Assembly: GCA_905116865.2 (NCBI GenBank) | Contig: CAJHNH020002046.1 | Location: forward strand, 317,501-381,500 | DNA: 64,000 bases | Direction: 5' to 3' | Source of the DNA: Candidula unifasciata | Lineage: Eukaryota > Mollusca > Gastropoda > Stylommatophora > Geomitridae | Shown: positions 58,201 to 64,000 of the stretch, in pieces | How positions within the stretch are numbered: the first letter of the stretch is position 1 | Layout: every line of letters starts with the position of its first letter | Notes under the pieces: model-generated | Told to the model about the DNA's origin: nothing | The model's database searches: none | What the model saw: the letters and a program-made list of their open reading frames with translations, nothing else | Translations under genes and position numbers: made by a program

Positions 58201-61154
58201 AGAAAGGTGGACAAAGACACTGACTGTTATGAAGAAAGGTGCTCAATTCTTCTTCTGTGATCGCCCTCACTGAGAAAATAAAAAGATGTTTGGCAAGCTG
58301 CATTGGGGTTTACAGATAGGTTGTAATATCTGCGCCTTTCGATCCAACACTTTCGATTTCAACATACCCCTAATTAGTAGCCTTTTAGGACATACTTTAT
58401 TGGGGGAGAGGGGCAGTGGGTCTACTCTTTTTACCTGCAAAATGGGTTCCTGAACCCACATGGGGAAGATATGCTCAATCATTTATGACAATTGCTGTCA
58501 CTTTCTGCCCTTTAACCTCCATGGAACTGCCAATTAATGAATTGATGAAAGAATGAATGAATCAAGAACTGACACCACTGCACTGGGAACATTCCCATAC
58601 ATGCTCCATCTCCCTTTCTCAGTAGCTAACGAAGAGGCGGCATGCTAATAATGGAGCAGACACTTTCAACCAACTTCTACCTAACATTACCCATAGTTGC
58701 CTCTAAGGATACCCAGGTTTGAATCTTCTGTACAGTTTTGAAGTGTAATTTTTTTCTTTTGGGGGAACAAATAAAATCCTAACCTGCGACAGCACTAGCC
58801 ATGCGGCCCTTAATCTTCAGACTCAAAGATCTCCCTGCCTTAATGGCAAAAGTGGTAAACACTAGTAATTGGCAGTGTTTTGGGCCTCTTATGACACGCT
58901 TAGTATAATGCACCATTTCAATGTTTTGCTTCTCCTCTAGGCTCTAGTAACATATGGCACATCAATCACTGTACTTATTATAAACACCAGGTAATATTCC
59001 CAAAGACAACAGTGAGTATACTTCAACCAACCTTCATTGTGGATGCTGTACACCAAAAAAAAAAAAAAAAGAACCACTATTATTCGTTTACTCAGTCTTC
59101 ATTCTTCTTTCATAACCTATTCTTGTAATCTATAATCTGCATGTTAACACTATAATCTGTAGCAGTGTATTCAATTTTAGACTGCCAGACCTATTTGACA
59201 AAAATAAGTATCCTTTATCTGAAACAACTCTTTATCCCAATTATAATCCTAAACGGTTGAACAGGATAACTGTGACATAAATACTACTATAGCTGATGAG
59301 AAAAAGTAGTATGTGATCAGCAATATGAATAGAATATATCGGCACTGGGAAGGACAACTGAGCTGTAAGCAACTACAAAGGGGGTGGGGTGTGGGGGTAA
59401 TCACAAATTATCAGTGCTGGAGAAGTGGGGGTGGGGGGGGGGGGGAAAGGGGGGTCAAGGCATCAATGCCTGGTTAAATTGTGTAGTAATAATGATAAAA
59501 GCAGCCATAAGGATTGGCAATCAAGTTGGGAACTTTTTAAAACATTTTAAAGAAGGAGATATACTATTGCCTGATTAATTCAATTTATACAGTGAAATAA
59601 TAATAAGATCCATACACTGTATGCGAGAAATCACCGTTGGTGGGCATATTGTTAACAACCGGCGATATGCTGACGATATAGGTTTGATCGCTGAAAATTA
59701 AACACAACTGCAAGAAGAGATGGAAAGTGAAAACAAGGGTCTTAGTCTGAACAGCAGAAAAATAGAAGTAATGGTAATTACAAATAAAACTGACCCTCTA
59801 AAATGCAACATCAAAGTAAATAGGACAAACCTCAAGCAAGTTAGTGTCTTTTAGTACTTGGGTACTATATCATACTATATGCCCTAAATGGCTAAAGGCG
59901 TGTAGGTGGAAAATCTTATCACTATCACGTCTGGCAGGTATACTAGTACTACATACTAGTATAATTTTTTCTGTATCAAGTGCCACAAACGATAAATATT
60001 AAATAAGAATGTGAAACCTCAAACTGAAAATAATAAGTGAAGCTAAAATGGGAATGGAGAGAGAAGCAACAACAAAATTTGGCTCTCCTTTCAACTATGG
60101 CCTGTAGACAACAGTAGACGGCCGGTTAGTCTGAGTTCTGTCCCATGGCTGCAGTGCAATTACGGACTGGAAAAGGCACAAATCAGACAACACAGTGAGG
60201 TCGACATGCCTGTGAGACCCCGCGCTGCAACTTAAATTAGCGACCGCGTTCATTTACCGCTTCTTGCCACGCAGAACGGAAAGGACTAGGGGGAACGAAA
60301 CAAAGTGACAAATTTACTGTGTGTTGGCGATAGACAGCGCACAGTGGCCTACTGTCATCATACGATTAGGGTTTGGGTTAGGGTTAGGAGTAGGGTTAGG
60401 GTTGCTACTATGAGTTTGTGCGAAGACGAGATGCGGCGACACTAACTGTAACCCTAACCCACACCCCTGACCGTATGATTATAGCAGAGAAGTGCATGCT
60501 GTCTATCGCCAACACACAGTAATTAATCATGTCATTTGTTTCGTTCCGTCCTTTCCACTCCGTAATTGCACTGCAGCAAGGGGACAGAACTCCGACTAAA
60601 CGGCCGTCTACTGTAGTCTCCCGGCAGTAGTTGAAAGGAGAGCCCAAAATTCATACCATTTAATCGCTGGCATCATGAGAGCTAACAGAATGTCAAAGTC
60701 AAATGATAGAGGTAAAAACTGTATACACAAGGGAGTTGAACTGGTCGTAGACCACGAGGCAGACCAAGGAGAGATAGATAACGGATAACGTCCAGACAGA
60801 CCTGCAAACACTTGCTGTCACCAACTGGAAAGAGAAGCAACTAGAGAGATGAATGGAGGCTTGTGATATCTGCAGCAGTGAACCTCAAGGGCTCAGAACG
60901 CTGAAGAAGAAGCAGAAAACTTACTAAAAACTTACTACTGACTTGACTGGACTCACGGCGGCACTGTTTGCTAAGCTAAAACAAAACTAAACCTAAAACT
61001 ACTAACTTAATTAAGCGTTAACAACTACTAACCACCAAGAAGTTAATAAATTATTAAAATTTAAATACATAAGTGCTTCAAATTTCCAAACACGAATAAA
61101 TATATATAAGAAACTTACCCCCGAATGAAGTCTATCGTTGGATAAACTAACCAT
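46051..61154 (-). CDS. TMEM192: TMEM192: lysosomal transmembrane protein 192
   Basis: TMEM192 is a four-pass protein of late endosomes and lysosomes that forms dimers; its precise activity is unsettled. Six coding exons join with consistent phases into 276 codons (human protein 271): 61154-61119, 58133-57990, 54562-54325, 51810-51661, 48321-48216 and 46207-46051. Likely membrane spans are WAIILTDIIYVGLVISAYL (across exons 2/3), IHGGMWFILFAV, NALLVIVMRVL and ILISFECMLALVILLVYL. DRYLQHKHDQSRLYGY and YRQTRNLRRM match the human loop ECYIQYHHSKIRNRGY/YRSTRHLKRL. The C-terminal EVMEKQADMIRYLQQHTEML matches the human [20 protein letters not shown] coiled coil. No broken frame. Introns are full of repeats; intron 4 ends in a minisatellite and a SINE sits at the exon 2 donor. 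Confidence 0.95.
47043..47265 (+). mobile_element. SINE-2 copy in TMEM192 intron 5
   Basis: TTGTGGGTTCTGGGTCCCAT, AACAAGAACAGACCCACTGC and AAAATCGGAGTGTGTCTGCC mark a diverged plus copy, truncated before the AAG tail. Confidence 0.75.
47972..48160 (-). mobile_element. SINE-1 fragment in TMEM192 intron 5
   Basis: Tail and core are kept (GTAAAGATCCTTTTTGCGCC, CAGCATTACGCCAGCCGTC); it stops before the tRNA-like head. Confidence 0.75.
48216..48321 (-). CDS. TMEM192: TMEM192 coding exon 5
   Basis: 106 bp: completes V, then HVMKFNFKKALPDITLTGLT and ASYESLYLSSDVGL, then AG of an Arg codon. The acceptor TTTCTTTAG is the edge of the 36-bp array; the donor is GTAGCT. The pattern matches human VKIRRFNKAKPEPDI. 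Confidence 0.9.
48322..48966. repeat. 36-bp minisatellite at the TMEM192 exon 5 acceptor
   Basis: About 17-18 copies of AAAGAAACAAAAGATAATTT + CATATGGTTTCATATT, with one shortened unit near 48845. In the gene's direction each unit ends TTATCTTTTGTTTCTTT, a polypyrimidine tract; the last is followed by the AG acceptor of exon 5. No AG dinucleotide occurs on the minus strand inside the array. A 236-codon frame through the array is not in the TMEM192 frame. Confidence 0.95.
49320..49520 (+). repeat. dispersed repeat with TAGG start
   Basis: GGTAGGTAGGTAGTTGCACC, then ACCAGGACATCACACAAGTG, GGATGAGGATCACC and CCCGGCTATATTCAGGGCCC. The same order is at 54020-54200 and, reversed, at 24385-24610. 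It lies in TMEM192 intron 4. Confidence 0.65.
49855..49925. repeat. short tandem repeat, 3 degenerate copies
   Basis: CTGCATGCAGTCGTGGGACC occurs twice, followed by a decayed third unit. Confidence 0.75.
50212..50476 (-). mobile_element. SINE-1 copy with 10-bp target duplication
   Basis: TCAGATCAAG flanks it (50202-50211 and 50477-50486). Full-length reverse copy of 265 bp in TMEM192 intron 4, with a tRNA-like head at the high-coordinate end. Confidence 0.9.
50690..50875 (+). mobile_element. LINE fragment (family of 24728-26142)
   Basis: It reads SSNVKPVLLNEAETCRT, matching NSNVKSVLLYGAETWRT at 25700, then stops at the next repeat. Confidence 0.6.
50877..51420 (-). mobile_element. LINE tail beta interrupted by SINE-2
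   Basis: The minus strand encodes GRRPQGRPRRRLRDNVQTGL, NWKEKASQRDEWRR and MNIKGSEC. SINE-2 at 51054-51339 lies between two parts of this tail. Confidence 0.75.
51054..51339 (+). mobile_element. SINE-2 copy with 11-bp target duplication
   Basis: AGCTCCCTTGT flanks it (51043-51053 and 51340-51350). It differs from the copy at 26437 at only about six positions by eye. It lies in TMEM192 intron 4 in antisense to the gene. Confidence 0.95.
51661..51810 (-). CDS. TMEM192: TMEM192 coding exon 4
   Basis: 150 bp after TTTCAG, donor GTATGT. It encodes the last two membrane spans. The phase matches exons 3 and 5. Confidence 0.93.
51935..52215 (+). mobile_element. SINE-4 copy with tRNA-like head
   Basis: The head reads GGGCTGCGTGGTCTGGAGGC with B-box GGGTTCAATCCCC; the body has CCTGGTCTCTGGGTAGTGAG and CGCCGGTGCTACAGAG. 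It is the reference copy for SINE-4 here, in TMEM192 intron 3. Confidence 0.7.
52560..53155 (+). mobile_element. LINE remnants and beta-type tail
   Basis: 52580-52640 reads KQIETYKYLGAKFDCSKHM, an RT thumb-like YLG block. 53040-53155 ends in a beta tail (CAGCAGTGAACATCAAGGGC, TCAGAATGCTGAAGAAG). Heavily decayed. Confidence 0.5.
53370..53525 (+). repeat. dispersed repeat shared with 62590-62750
   Basis: Both read GCAAGAGTTCTTTTCAGAGC-like, GGTGGCATGGAATGTTAAGC, a CACATAACC block, a TTGGGGA/TCGGGAA block and TTGTAAGCAAA. Family unknown. Confidence 0.55.
54020..54200 (+). repeat. dispersed repeat (family of 49320)
   Basis: CTCACCAGGACATCACACAA, GATGAGGATCACCC and GCTATATTCAGGGCCCCC align with 49345-49490. 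It lies just 3' of exon 3 in intron 3. Confidence 0.65.
54325..54562 (-). CDS. TMEM192: TMEM192 coding exon 3
   Basis: 238 bp, entering in phase 0 after TTTCTAG and leaving in phase 1 at GTAGGT. It encodes VGLVISAYLIPV through PLFINSC, the best-conserved part. Confidence 0.93.
54750..54976 (+). mobile_element. SINE-2 copy in TMEM192 intron 2
   Basis: CCCCGTGTGGGCTCCGGGGT, AACAAGAATAGACCCACTGC, CAGGTTCTGGATCAGGACTG; truncated before the tail. Confidence 0.75.
55160..55560 (+). pseudogene. LINE RNase H end fragment
   Basis: It reads LTFIFVPGNDGVQGNECAV (RNase H signature), then WYWTEEM and CATWSCKK/QPGAARNEYF-like end sequence, matching the minus-strand copy at 26226-27130 without its SINE-2. 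It lies in TMEM192 intron 2. Confidence 0.65.
55835..56065 (+). mobile_element. LINE tail fragment (type alpha)
   Basis: GGTCATGTGATGAGGGAGGC, then a GRGRPRKMMME reading and CTGTGGAGATGCACGAACAC, as in 9165-9300. Confidence 0.6.
56318..56560 (-). mobile_element. SINE-1 copy
   Basis: Reverse copy with GTAAAGGACTCCCTTCCC, TCAACATCATGCCAGCGGCC and a degenerate head; an A run at 56459-56476 is expanded. A SINE-2 fragment (reverse) lies just before it at 56130-56250. Confidence 0.7.
56561..57706 (-). other. TMEM192 intron 2, no recognised element
   Basis: AT-rich, single-copy-looking in this window. No additional exon was found. Confidence 0.5.
57707..57723 (-). other. duplicated TMEM192 exon 2 donor (target duplication copy)
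   Basis: On the minus strand it reads ATATTATTTAT followed by GTAAGT, identical to the real exon/intron boundary at 58000-57984. Splicing here instead would add 277 nt of antisense SINE, not a multiple of three. Confidence 0.85.
57724..57983 (+). mobile_element. SINE-1 copy inserted at the TMEM192 exon 2 splice donor
   Basis: The best SINE-1 copy: head GGGGAGCCGCCATGGCCGAG, A-box TGGCCGAGCGGCTAGACGC, B-box GGTTCGCTCCC, tail GGAAAAGGGTCCTTTACTTT. ACTTACATAAATAATAT (17 bp) flanks it at 57707-57723 and 57984-58000. That target is the complement of ATATTATTTAT|GTAAGT, the exon 2/intron 2 boundary. The SINE is antisense to the gene. Confidence 0.95.
57990..58133 (-). CDS. TMEM192: TMEM192 coding exon 2
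   Basis: 48 codons after a TTCACAG acceptor. It carries the acidic N-terminal region (DDHAANSDDDLIVD) and the first half of span 1. It ends TTTAT, then donor GTAAGT at 57989-57984, the last bases before an inserted SINE. Confidence 0.88.
58146..58241. repeat. 32-bp tandem repeat, 3 copies
   Basis: The unit is GACAAAGACACTGACTGTTA + TAAAGAAAGGTG. It starts 13 bp upstream of the TMEM192 exon 2 acceptor, inside intron 1. Confidence 0.95.
58248..58468 (-). mobile_element. SINE-2 copy
   Basis: Reverse copy: CAATTCTTCTTCTGTGATCG, TAGTAGCCTTTTAGGACAT, GGGGCAGTGGGTCTACTC. In TMEM192 intron 1. Confidence 0.7.
58469..59559 (-). other. TMEM192 intron 1, dispersed repeat and AT-rich sequence
   Basis: 58555-58640 belongs to the repeat seen at 28371 and 43680. 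58770-58860 resembles 38260-38345. There are an A run at 59056-59070 and a G run at 59437-59447. No exon. Confidence 0.5.
59560..59900 (+). mobile_element. LINE RT fragment
   Basis: It reads EITVGGHIVNNRRYADDIGL (motif C with YADD), then LQEEMESENKGLSLNSRKIE and a KQVSVF*YLGT block. Stops at 59698 and 59853. In TMEM192 intron 1. Confidence 0.7.
60081..60644. mobile_element. palindromic fold-back element with 7-bp target duplication
   Basis: The left arm from GGCTCTCCTTTCAACTA and the right arm ending TAGTTGAAAGGAGAGCC are inverted copies. Further inverted blocks follow inward: TGTGTGTTGGCGATAGACAG left against CTGTCTATCGCCAACACACA right, and CATACGATTAGGGTTTGGG against the CTAACCC...CGTATGAT block. 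CAAAATT flanks both ends (60073-60079 and 60645-60651). About 100 bp of the left arm (near 60171-60280) has no partner. There is no coding capacity. It lies in TMEM192 intron 1. Confidence 0.85.
60364..60470. repeat. telomere-like TTAGGG repeats in both orientations
   Basis: 60366-60402 has five TTAGGG-type units (with GGGTTT and GGAG variants). 60448-60458 reads CCCTAACCC-type on the opposite strand. They lie at the centre of the palindrome. Confidence 0.85.
60700..60915 (+). mobile_element. LINE tail beta
   Basis: GACCACGAGGCAGACCAAGG, CCTGCAAACACTTGCTGTCA, CCAACTGGAAAGAG and AACCTCAAGGGCTCAGAACG: the end encoding NWKE and NLKGSE. In TMEM192 intron 1. Confidence 0.65.
61119..61154 (-). CDS. 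TMEM192: TMEM192 coding exon 1
   Basis: ATG at 61154, 12 codons (MVSLSNDRLHSG), donor GTAAGT at 61118-61113, phase 0. It is short, so this start rests on phase agreement and the strong donor; the human N-terminus is not alike. Confidence 0.7.
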
Positions 61155-61699
61155 TTTGATTTTCAGTTATACCGGGATGTGGTAACCCCGTCACATGACA
61201 AGCCGTGTAAACAAGACCGTAAAAAAAAAACAACACACGGTCACTTTTAGAGAGAAATTAGCTATAAAACCGCAGAAGTCGGTATTAGTAGTAGTATTTA
61301 CATAAACAATATCCTGTTTAACCTTTACGGTTATAATTAGGATATACAGTGTCCATTAATTATAGTTAAACGTGTAAGTATATTCCTTTGGAGTTCTGTT
61401 GAAGCCAGCAGCTGATCGCAACTGCAGGATGCCAGGAGGGAAAAGCATAAGTGACTATTGAGACGTCGCCGTTACTGGAATCTAGAAATGGGAACTTCCA
61501 GGAAACCAGTAATGTAATTACTAATTGGATATCGTGTATGCTGGAGTCTGTAACCTTCAGAGATTTACAGGGAAAGATTATGCTGTTTATTTACACCACT
61601 AATTACAAGCATCATGAGGTCGCAAAGGCTGTAATCTTTTGGCGGGGGAGAGAGAGAGCATGACACAACAAAGACACGCTGCGAACTCAAAGGCGTTGA
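61155..61699. other. upstream region of TMEM192
   Basis: Contains the TMEM192 5' UTR and promoter on the minus strand. No TATA box or named motif was recognised. The low-complexity A run at 61220-61230 is the only simple feature. Confidence 0.4.
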
Positions 61700-61870
61700 A
61701 TGGGAGTGGTTAGACTAAAAGGCTGGCAAAGAAGGTGGCAAAATAAGGTACATTCAGACCTGCAAACACTTGGAGTCACTAGCTAGAAACAAAAAGATAA
61801 CCACACAAACGAATGGAGGTGGGTAATTCTGCAGCAATGAACCTCAAGGGCTCTGAATGCTGAAGAGGAA
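61700..61870 (+). mobile_element. LINE tail beta
   Basis: CAGACCTGCAAACACTTGGA, a TAGAAACAAA block and TGAACCTCAAGGGCTCTGAA; more decayed than the copy at 60700. It ends at a G run (61874-61884). Confidence 0.6.
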
Positions 61871-62087
61871 TTGGGGGGGGGGGGGATATACTTAAAATAT
61901 ATTAAGCTTAATTAACAATCTAAACTGTTGCAATCTGATACAACTGAAATATAATTTAGGCAAGATTAAGTTAACCATAAGGAGATGAGCATAAATATCC
62001 AGTATCGAAATAGAAGCAATTATATCCCATTTAAGCCTGGTCTGGTAGTCTTAGTTTCAGCTTCAAAGCAAACGGGTCGCCCCATCT

Positions 62088-62339
62088 TTGCTCCGCTCCT
62101 GTGCCAACGAAAAACACACAGAATGTTTATCACAGTATAAGAATTGCAGTTCATCATTAATGGTAGCAGAAGTCGCCAACAGATCAGCAGTTGCCCACGC
62201 GATCAATTTTAATCACATATTTAAGCCAGATGAGTTGAAAAGGATATTTCAATACAAATGTTTATTTGATTCGATTAGTGGAAATAAAAATGTCAAACCT
62301 GCTCCTCGCTCAAATGACTTGATGCCTTTGTTATGCTGA
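62088..62339 (+). CDS. unrecognised 83-codon open frame
   Basis: It begins MLRSCANEKHTECLSQ and ends SNDLMPLLC before TGA. I recognise no family, signal peptide or membrane span. It lies between the divergent TMEM192 and UFC1 starts and could be chance, part of an exon or an old transposon. It is listed because its composition is not low-complexity; coding is doubtful. Confidence 0.12.
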   Translation: MLRSCANEKHTECLSQYKNCSSSLMVAEVANRSAVAHAINFNHIFKPDELKRIFQYKCLFDSISGNKNVKPAPRSNDLMPLLC

Positions 62340-62463
62340 GGAGGGTTTTCTTTGCTGTTTTTTTTTAAATTTCTAATCTTTGTGGTATAAATGTCTACTA
62401 CTACTACCTAGCTCTTATATACCCCGGTTAAAGGAACCCTTTCAACGCCCTTAGGCGTACTGG

Positions 62464-62595
62464 CGAGTCACCGTGGCGTAGCGGCTAGACGCTGGCTTGC
62501 GGATCAGGAGGTCGTAACTTCGCTACCTTGCGGAGCCGGACGTTTTTTTTTTTTTAAATGACCTTGACTCTCAGGTCGACCCAGCCTTAATCGTC
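62464..62595 (+). mobile_element. SINE-1 5' fragment
   Basis: GAGTCACCGTGGCGTAGCGG, CTAGACGCTGGCTTGCGGAT and a CTCAGGTCGACCCAGCC end; the rest is replaced by the repeat at 62590-62750. A reversed tail piece (CCCTTTCAACGCCCTTAGGC) lies just before it. Confidence 0.75.
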
Positions 62596-62750
62596 TCAAC
62601 ACTGCAGGAGTCCTTTTCGGGGCTCCTGGTAGCGTGCAATGCTAAGCCATTTTAGCTGGAGCACATAACCTAGTCACACTTATAACCTGAAGCTTCCCAT
62701 TCGGGAAGAGGTTCGTAGGCCATAAATCTTGGTAAGCAAACAATTATAAC
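62590..62750 (+). repeat. dispersed repeat shared with 53370-53525
   Basis: AGTCCTTTTCGGGGCTCC, GTAGCGTGCAATGCTAAGCC, GAGCACATAACC and TTGGTAAGCAAAC line up with the other copy. Confidence 0.55.
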
Positions 62751-62833
62751 CGAAGCTGTTCTCGGCAGGGTTGCGTGTGAATGACCCTTTTCCAGGCTTT
62801 CAGTCATATTTGGCATGTATATAACCAACTTGT

Positions 62834-62990
62834 CGGCTCTGTGGCTAAGTCGATTCGAACGCTTCGTGATGCCGGGATGCCGGGGTCAATCCCAGCTGCC
62901 GGCCATGCACCTTGCGTTGGTTTCGACAGTGGTATCAAGAAAGCCGACTTTGAATCTCTTTTTAAAACCACGCGCTGTGTATTTTTATAT
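62834..62990 (+). mobile_element. SINE-3 copy, shortened
   Basis: GGCTCTGTGGCTAAGTCG, GATGCCGGGATGCCGGGGTC and TTGCGTTGGTTTCGACAG. It ends about 85 bp before the UFC1 start codon, so it lies in or next to the UFC1 promoter. Confidence 0.65.
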
Positions 62991-63073
62991 TTTGATGACA
63001 ATTAGTTCACATTGTGCTCACTGAAACTCCGGTGACAGTTTTGAAATAGTTGGCAAGACTAGAAAGTGTCATC

Positions 63074-63196
63074 ATGGTGGACGAAGCCACGAAAAGCACG
63101 CTAGCCAAAATACCGCTGCTCAAAACTAAAGCTGGACCTCGAGATGGGGAATTGTGGATACCCAGGCTTAAGGAGGAGTATCAGGCGCTAATCCAG
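63074..63196 (+). CDS. UFC1: UFC1 coding exon 1 (UFM1-conjugating enzyme)
   Basis: UFC1 is the E2-type enzyme that receives the ubiquitin-like UFM1 from UBA5 and passes it on with UFL1, mainly at the endoplasmic reticulum. The exon runs 41 codons from ATG 63074 to a GTTATC donor at 63197, phase 0. It begins [20 protein letters not shown] and continues [20 protein letters not shown]; the human protein begins MADEATRRVVSEIPVLKTNA and has GPRDRELWVQRLKEEYQSLI. The match covers the N-terminal helix and the conserved GPRD-LW-RLKEEY stretch. The catalytic Cys lies in later exons, not found before the window end. The gene is transcribed away from TMEM192. Confidence 0.93.
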
Positions 63197-63329
63197 GTTA
63201 TCATCCTTTGGAATTTTTGTTGTTGATACTCAGTAAACTCAAAAATACTTGATACGACTGTGATAGTACTAGAGCACTTGAGTCAGACTGAGTAGAGACG
63301 TTTTGTTTTGGTTTTGGTTTTTTCTTTTT

Positions 63330-63600
63330 CTTAGAGTTCGTGGCGTTGGTAGTCATGTGTTTCCACAACCCTTTGTCTCGTGTACTTTCAGTCAACTCTG
63401 ATGACACAGATGATCCTCCATGCCATGATGTCAAATTATCTAACATGAGCATCTGTTCTCTCGGTCTCTCTCTGCCTCTCCTCCCCTCCAGCTTTCCTAC
63501 CGTCACGATGTACTGACTCCAGTTTTCTCTTTCTCTTCTCATTACAGGACCAAAGACTGTCTCTTTCTAATGTGTGCAGTTCTCTTCGTGAGCCAGTTTC
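63330..63600 (-). mobile_element. LINE tail alpha in UFC1 intron 1
   Basis: The minus strand has the RGRERPREQMLMLDNLTSWH block, then a DKGLWKH end, like the 9075-9330 tail. Confidence 0.6.
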
Positions 63601-64000
63601 ATTTAAGACATCTTCATTGCTCTTTTTATCTGTCCAGGGTATTTTGTCGTCTATAAAACCACAGTTTCCAAATTAGATTCACACCCGTATTATTGGTTAA
63701 GTTAATTATTACAATTTAAATTTTCCGGTTTACATATCAACTTGATTAATGTTTAGGTCAGTTTTGTTTCACAAAGTGGGCGATTCCCCCCCCCCCTTCC
63801 CCCCCCCCCCGGGAATTGTGGTGGTCAAAGGGGCGGTAGCGGCCTCGATCAAATTGGGGGGGGGGGGGATAAGCTGGAAAGATAAGACACCGATAGAGAG
63901 AGAGTTCAGAGAGCGAGCAGTTTGATAACATGTTCTCACCTTCTTATTAATAATCATCAGGTTAATATAGTGTAGTGAAATTCTGAAATTGCAATGACTT
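63601..64000 (+). other. UFC1 intron 1, no further exon seen
   Basis: AT-rich, with C and G runs at 63786-63811 and 63857-63868. No sequence matching later UFC1 parts was found. Confidence 0.5.

Noticed and set aside
60364..60402. True chromosome end
   Set aside because: Only about five imperfect TTAGGG units, present in both orientations and inside a gene intron.
63201..63542. 113-codon minus-strand frame in UFC1 intron 1
   Set aside because: It corresponds to a decayed LINE tail, not a host gene.

Overview
The window is animal nuclear DNA. It has spliced genes with GT-AG introns, tRNA-derived SINEs, non-LTR retrotransposon debris, Tigger-, mariner- and hAT-like DNA transposons, a Ty3/gypsy element, TTAGGG telomere-like motifs and many minisatellites. 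The repeat make-up looks like a mollusc, perhaps a gastropod, but that is an inference from general appearance and was not tested. No bacterial operon, CRISPR array or true tRNA/rRNA gene was found.

Three conserved host genes were recovered by reading exons by eye with matching splice phases. (1) GTF2H5, the small TFIIH subunit, on the minus strand at 30367-30844: two coding exons, 71 codons. (2) TMEM192, a lysosomal four-pass membrane protein, on the minus strand at 46051-61154: six coding exons, 276 codons. (3) The first coding exon of UFC1, the UFM1-conjugating enzyme, on the plus strand at 63074-63196; the rest lies beyond the window. TMEM192 and UFC1 are head-to-head with about 1.9 kb between their start codons. 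The products are not in one pathway.

Layout. 57-8910: a decayed Tigger element carrying a nested gypsy LTR element whose integrase lies upstream of the reverse-transcriptase position and whose RT/RNase H is missing. 8.9-24 kb: gene-free, with SINEs, LINE tails and 38-, 61-, 27- and 35-bp tandem arrays. 24.7-27.1 kb: a 5'-truncated LINE with a target-site duplication, then an RNase H-type LINE fragment split by a SINE. 29.2-30.8 kb: a TTAA-flanked element, then GTF2H5. 31-40 kb: LINE, mariner-like and SINE fragments. 40378-43591: an element with inverted ends and a 6-bp target duplication, filled with purine-rich DNA. 46-61 kb: TMEM192, its introns full of repeats. 61.2-64 kb: intergenic debris and the start of UFC1.

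The most unusual observations are: a SINE inserted at the TMEM192 exon 2 splice donor so that its target duplication copies the donor; an AG-free 36-bp minisatellite abutting the TMEM192 exon 5 acceptor; the integrase-first, RT-less gypsy copy with nearly identical LTRs; a 564-bp palindromic element with telomere-like repeats at its centre; and a minisatellite that is a 13-fold expansion of a SINE tail.

SINE family labels (SINE-1 to SINE-4) and LINE labels are local to this answer.
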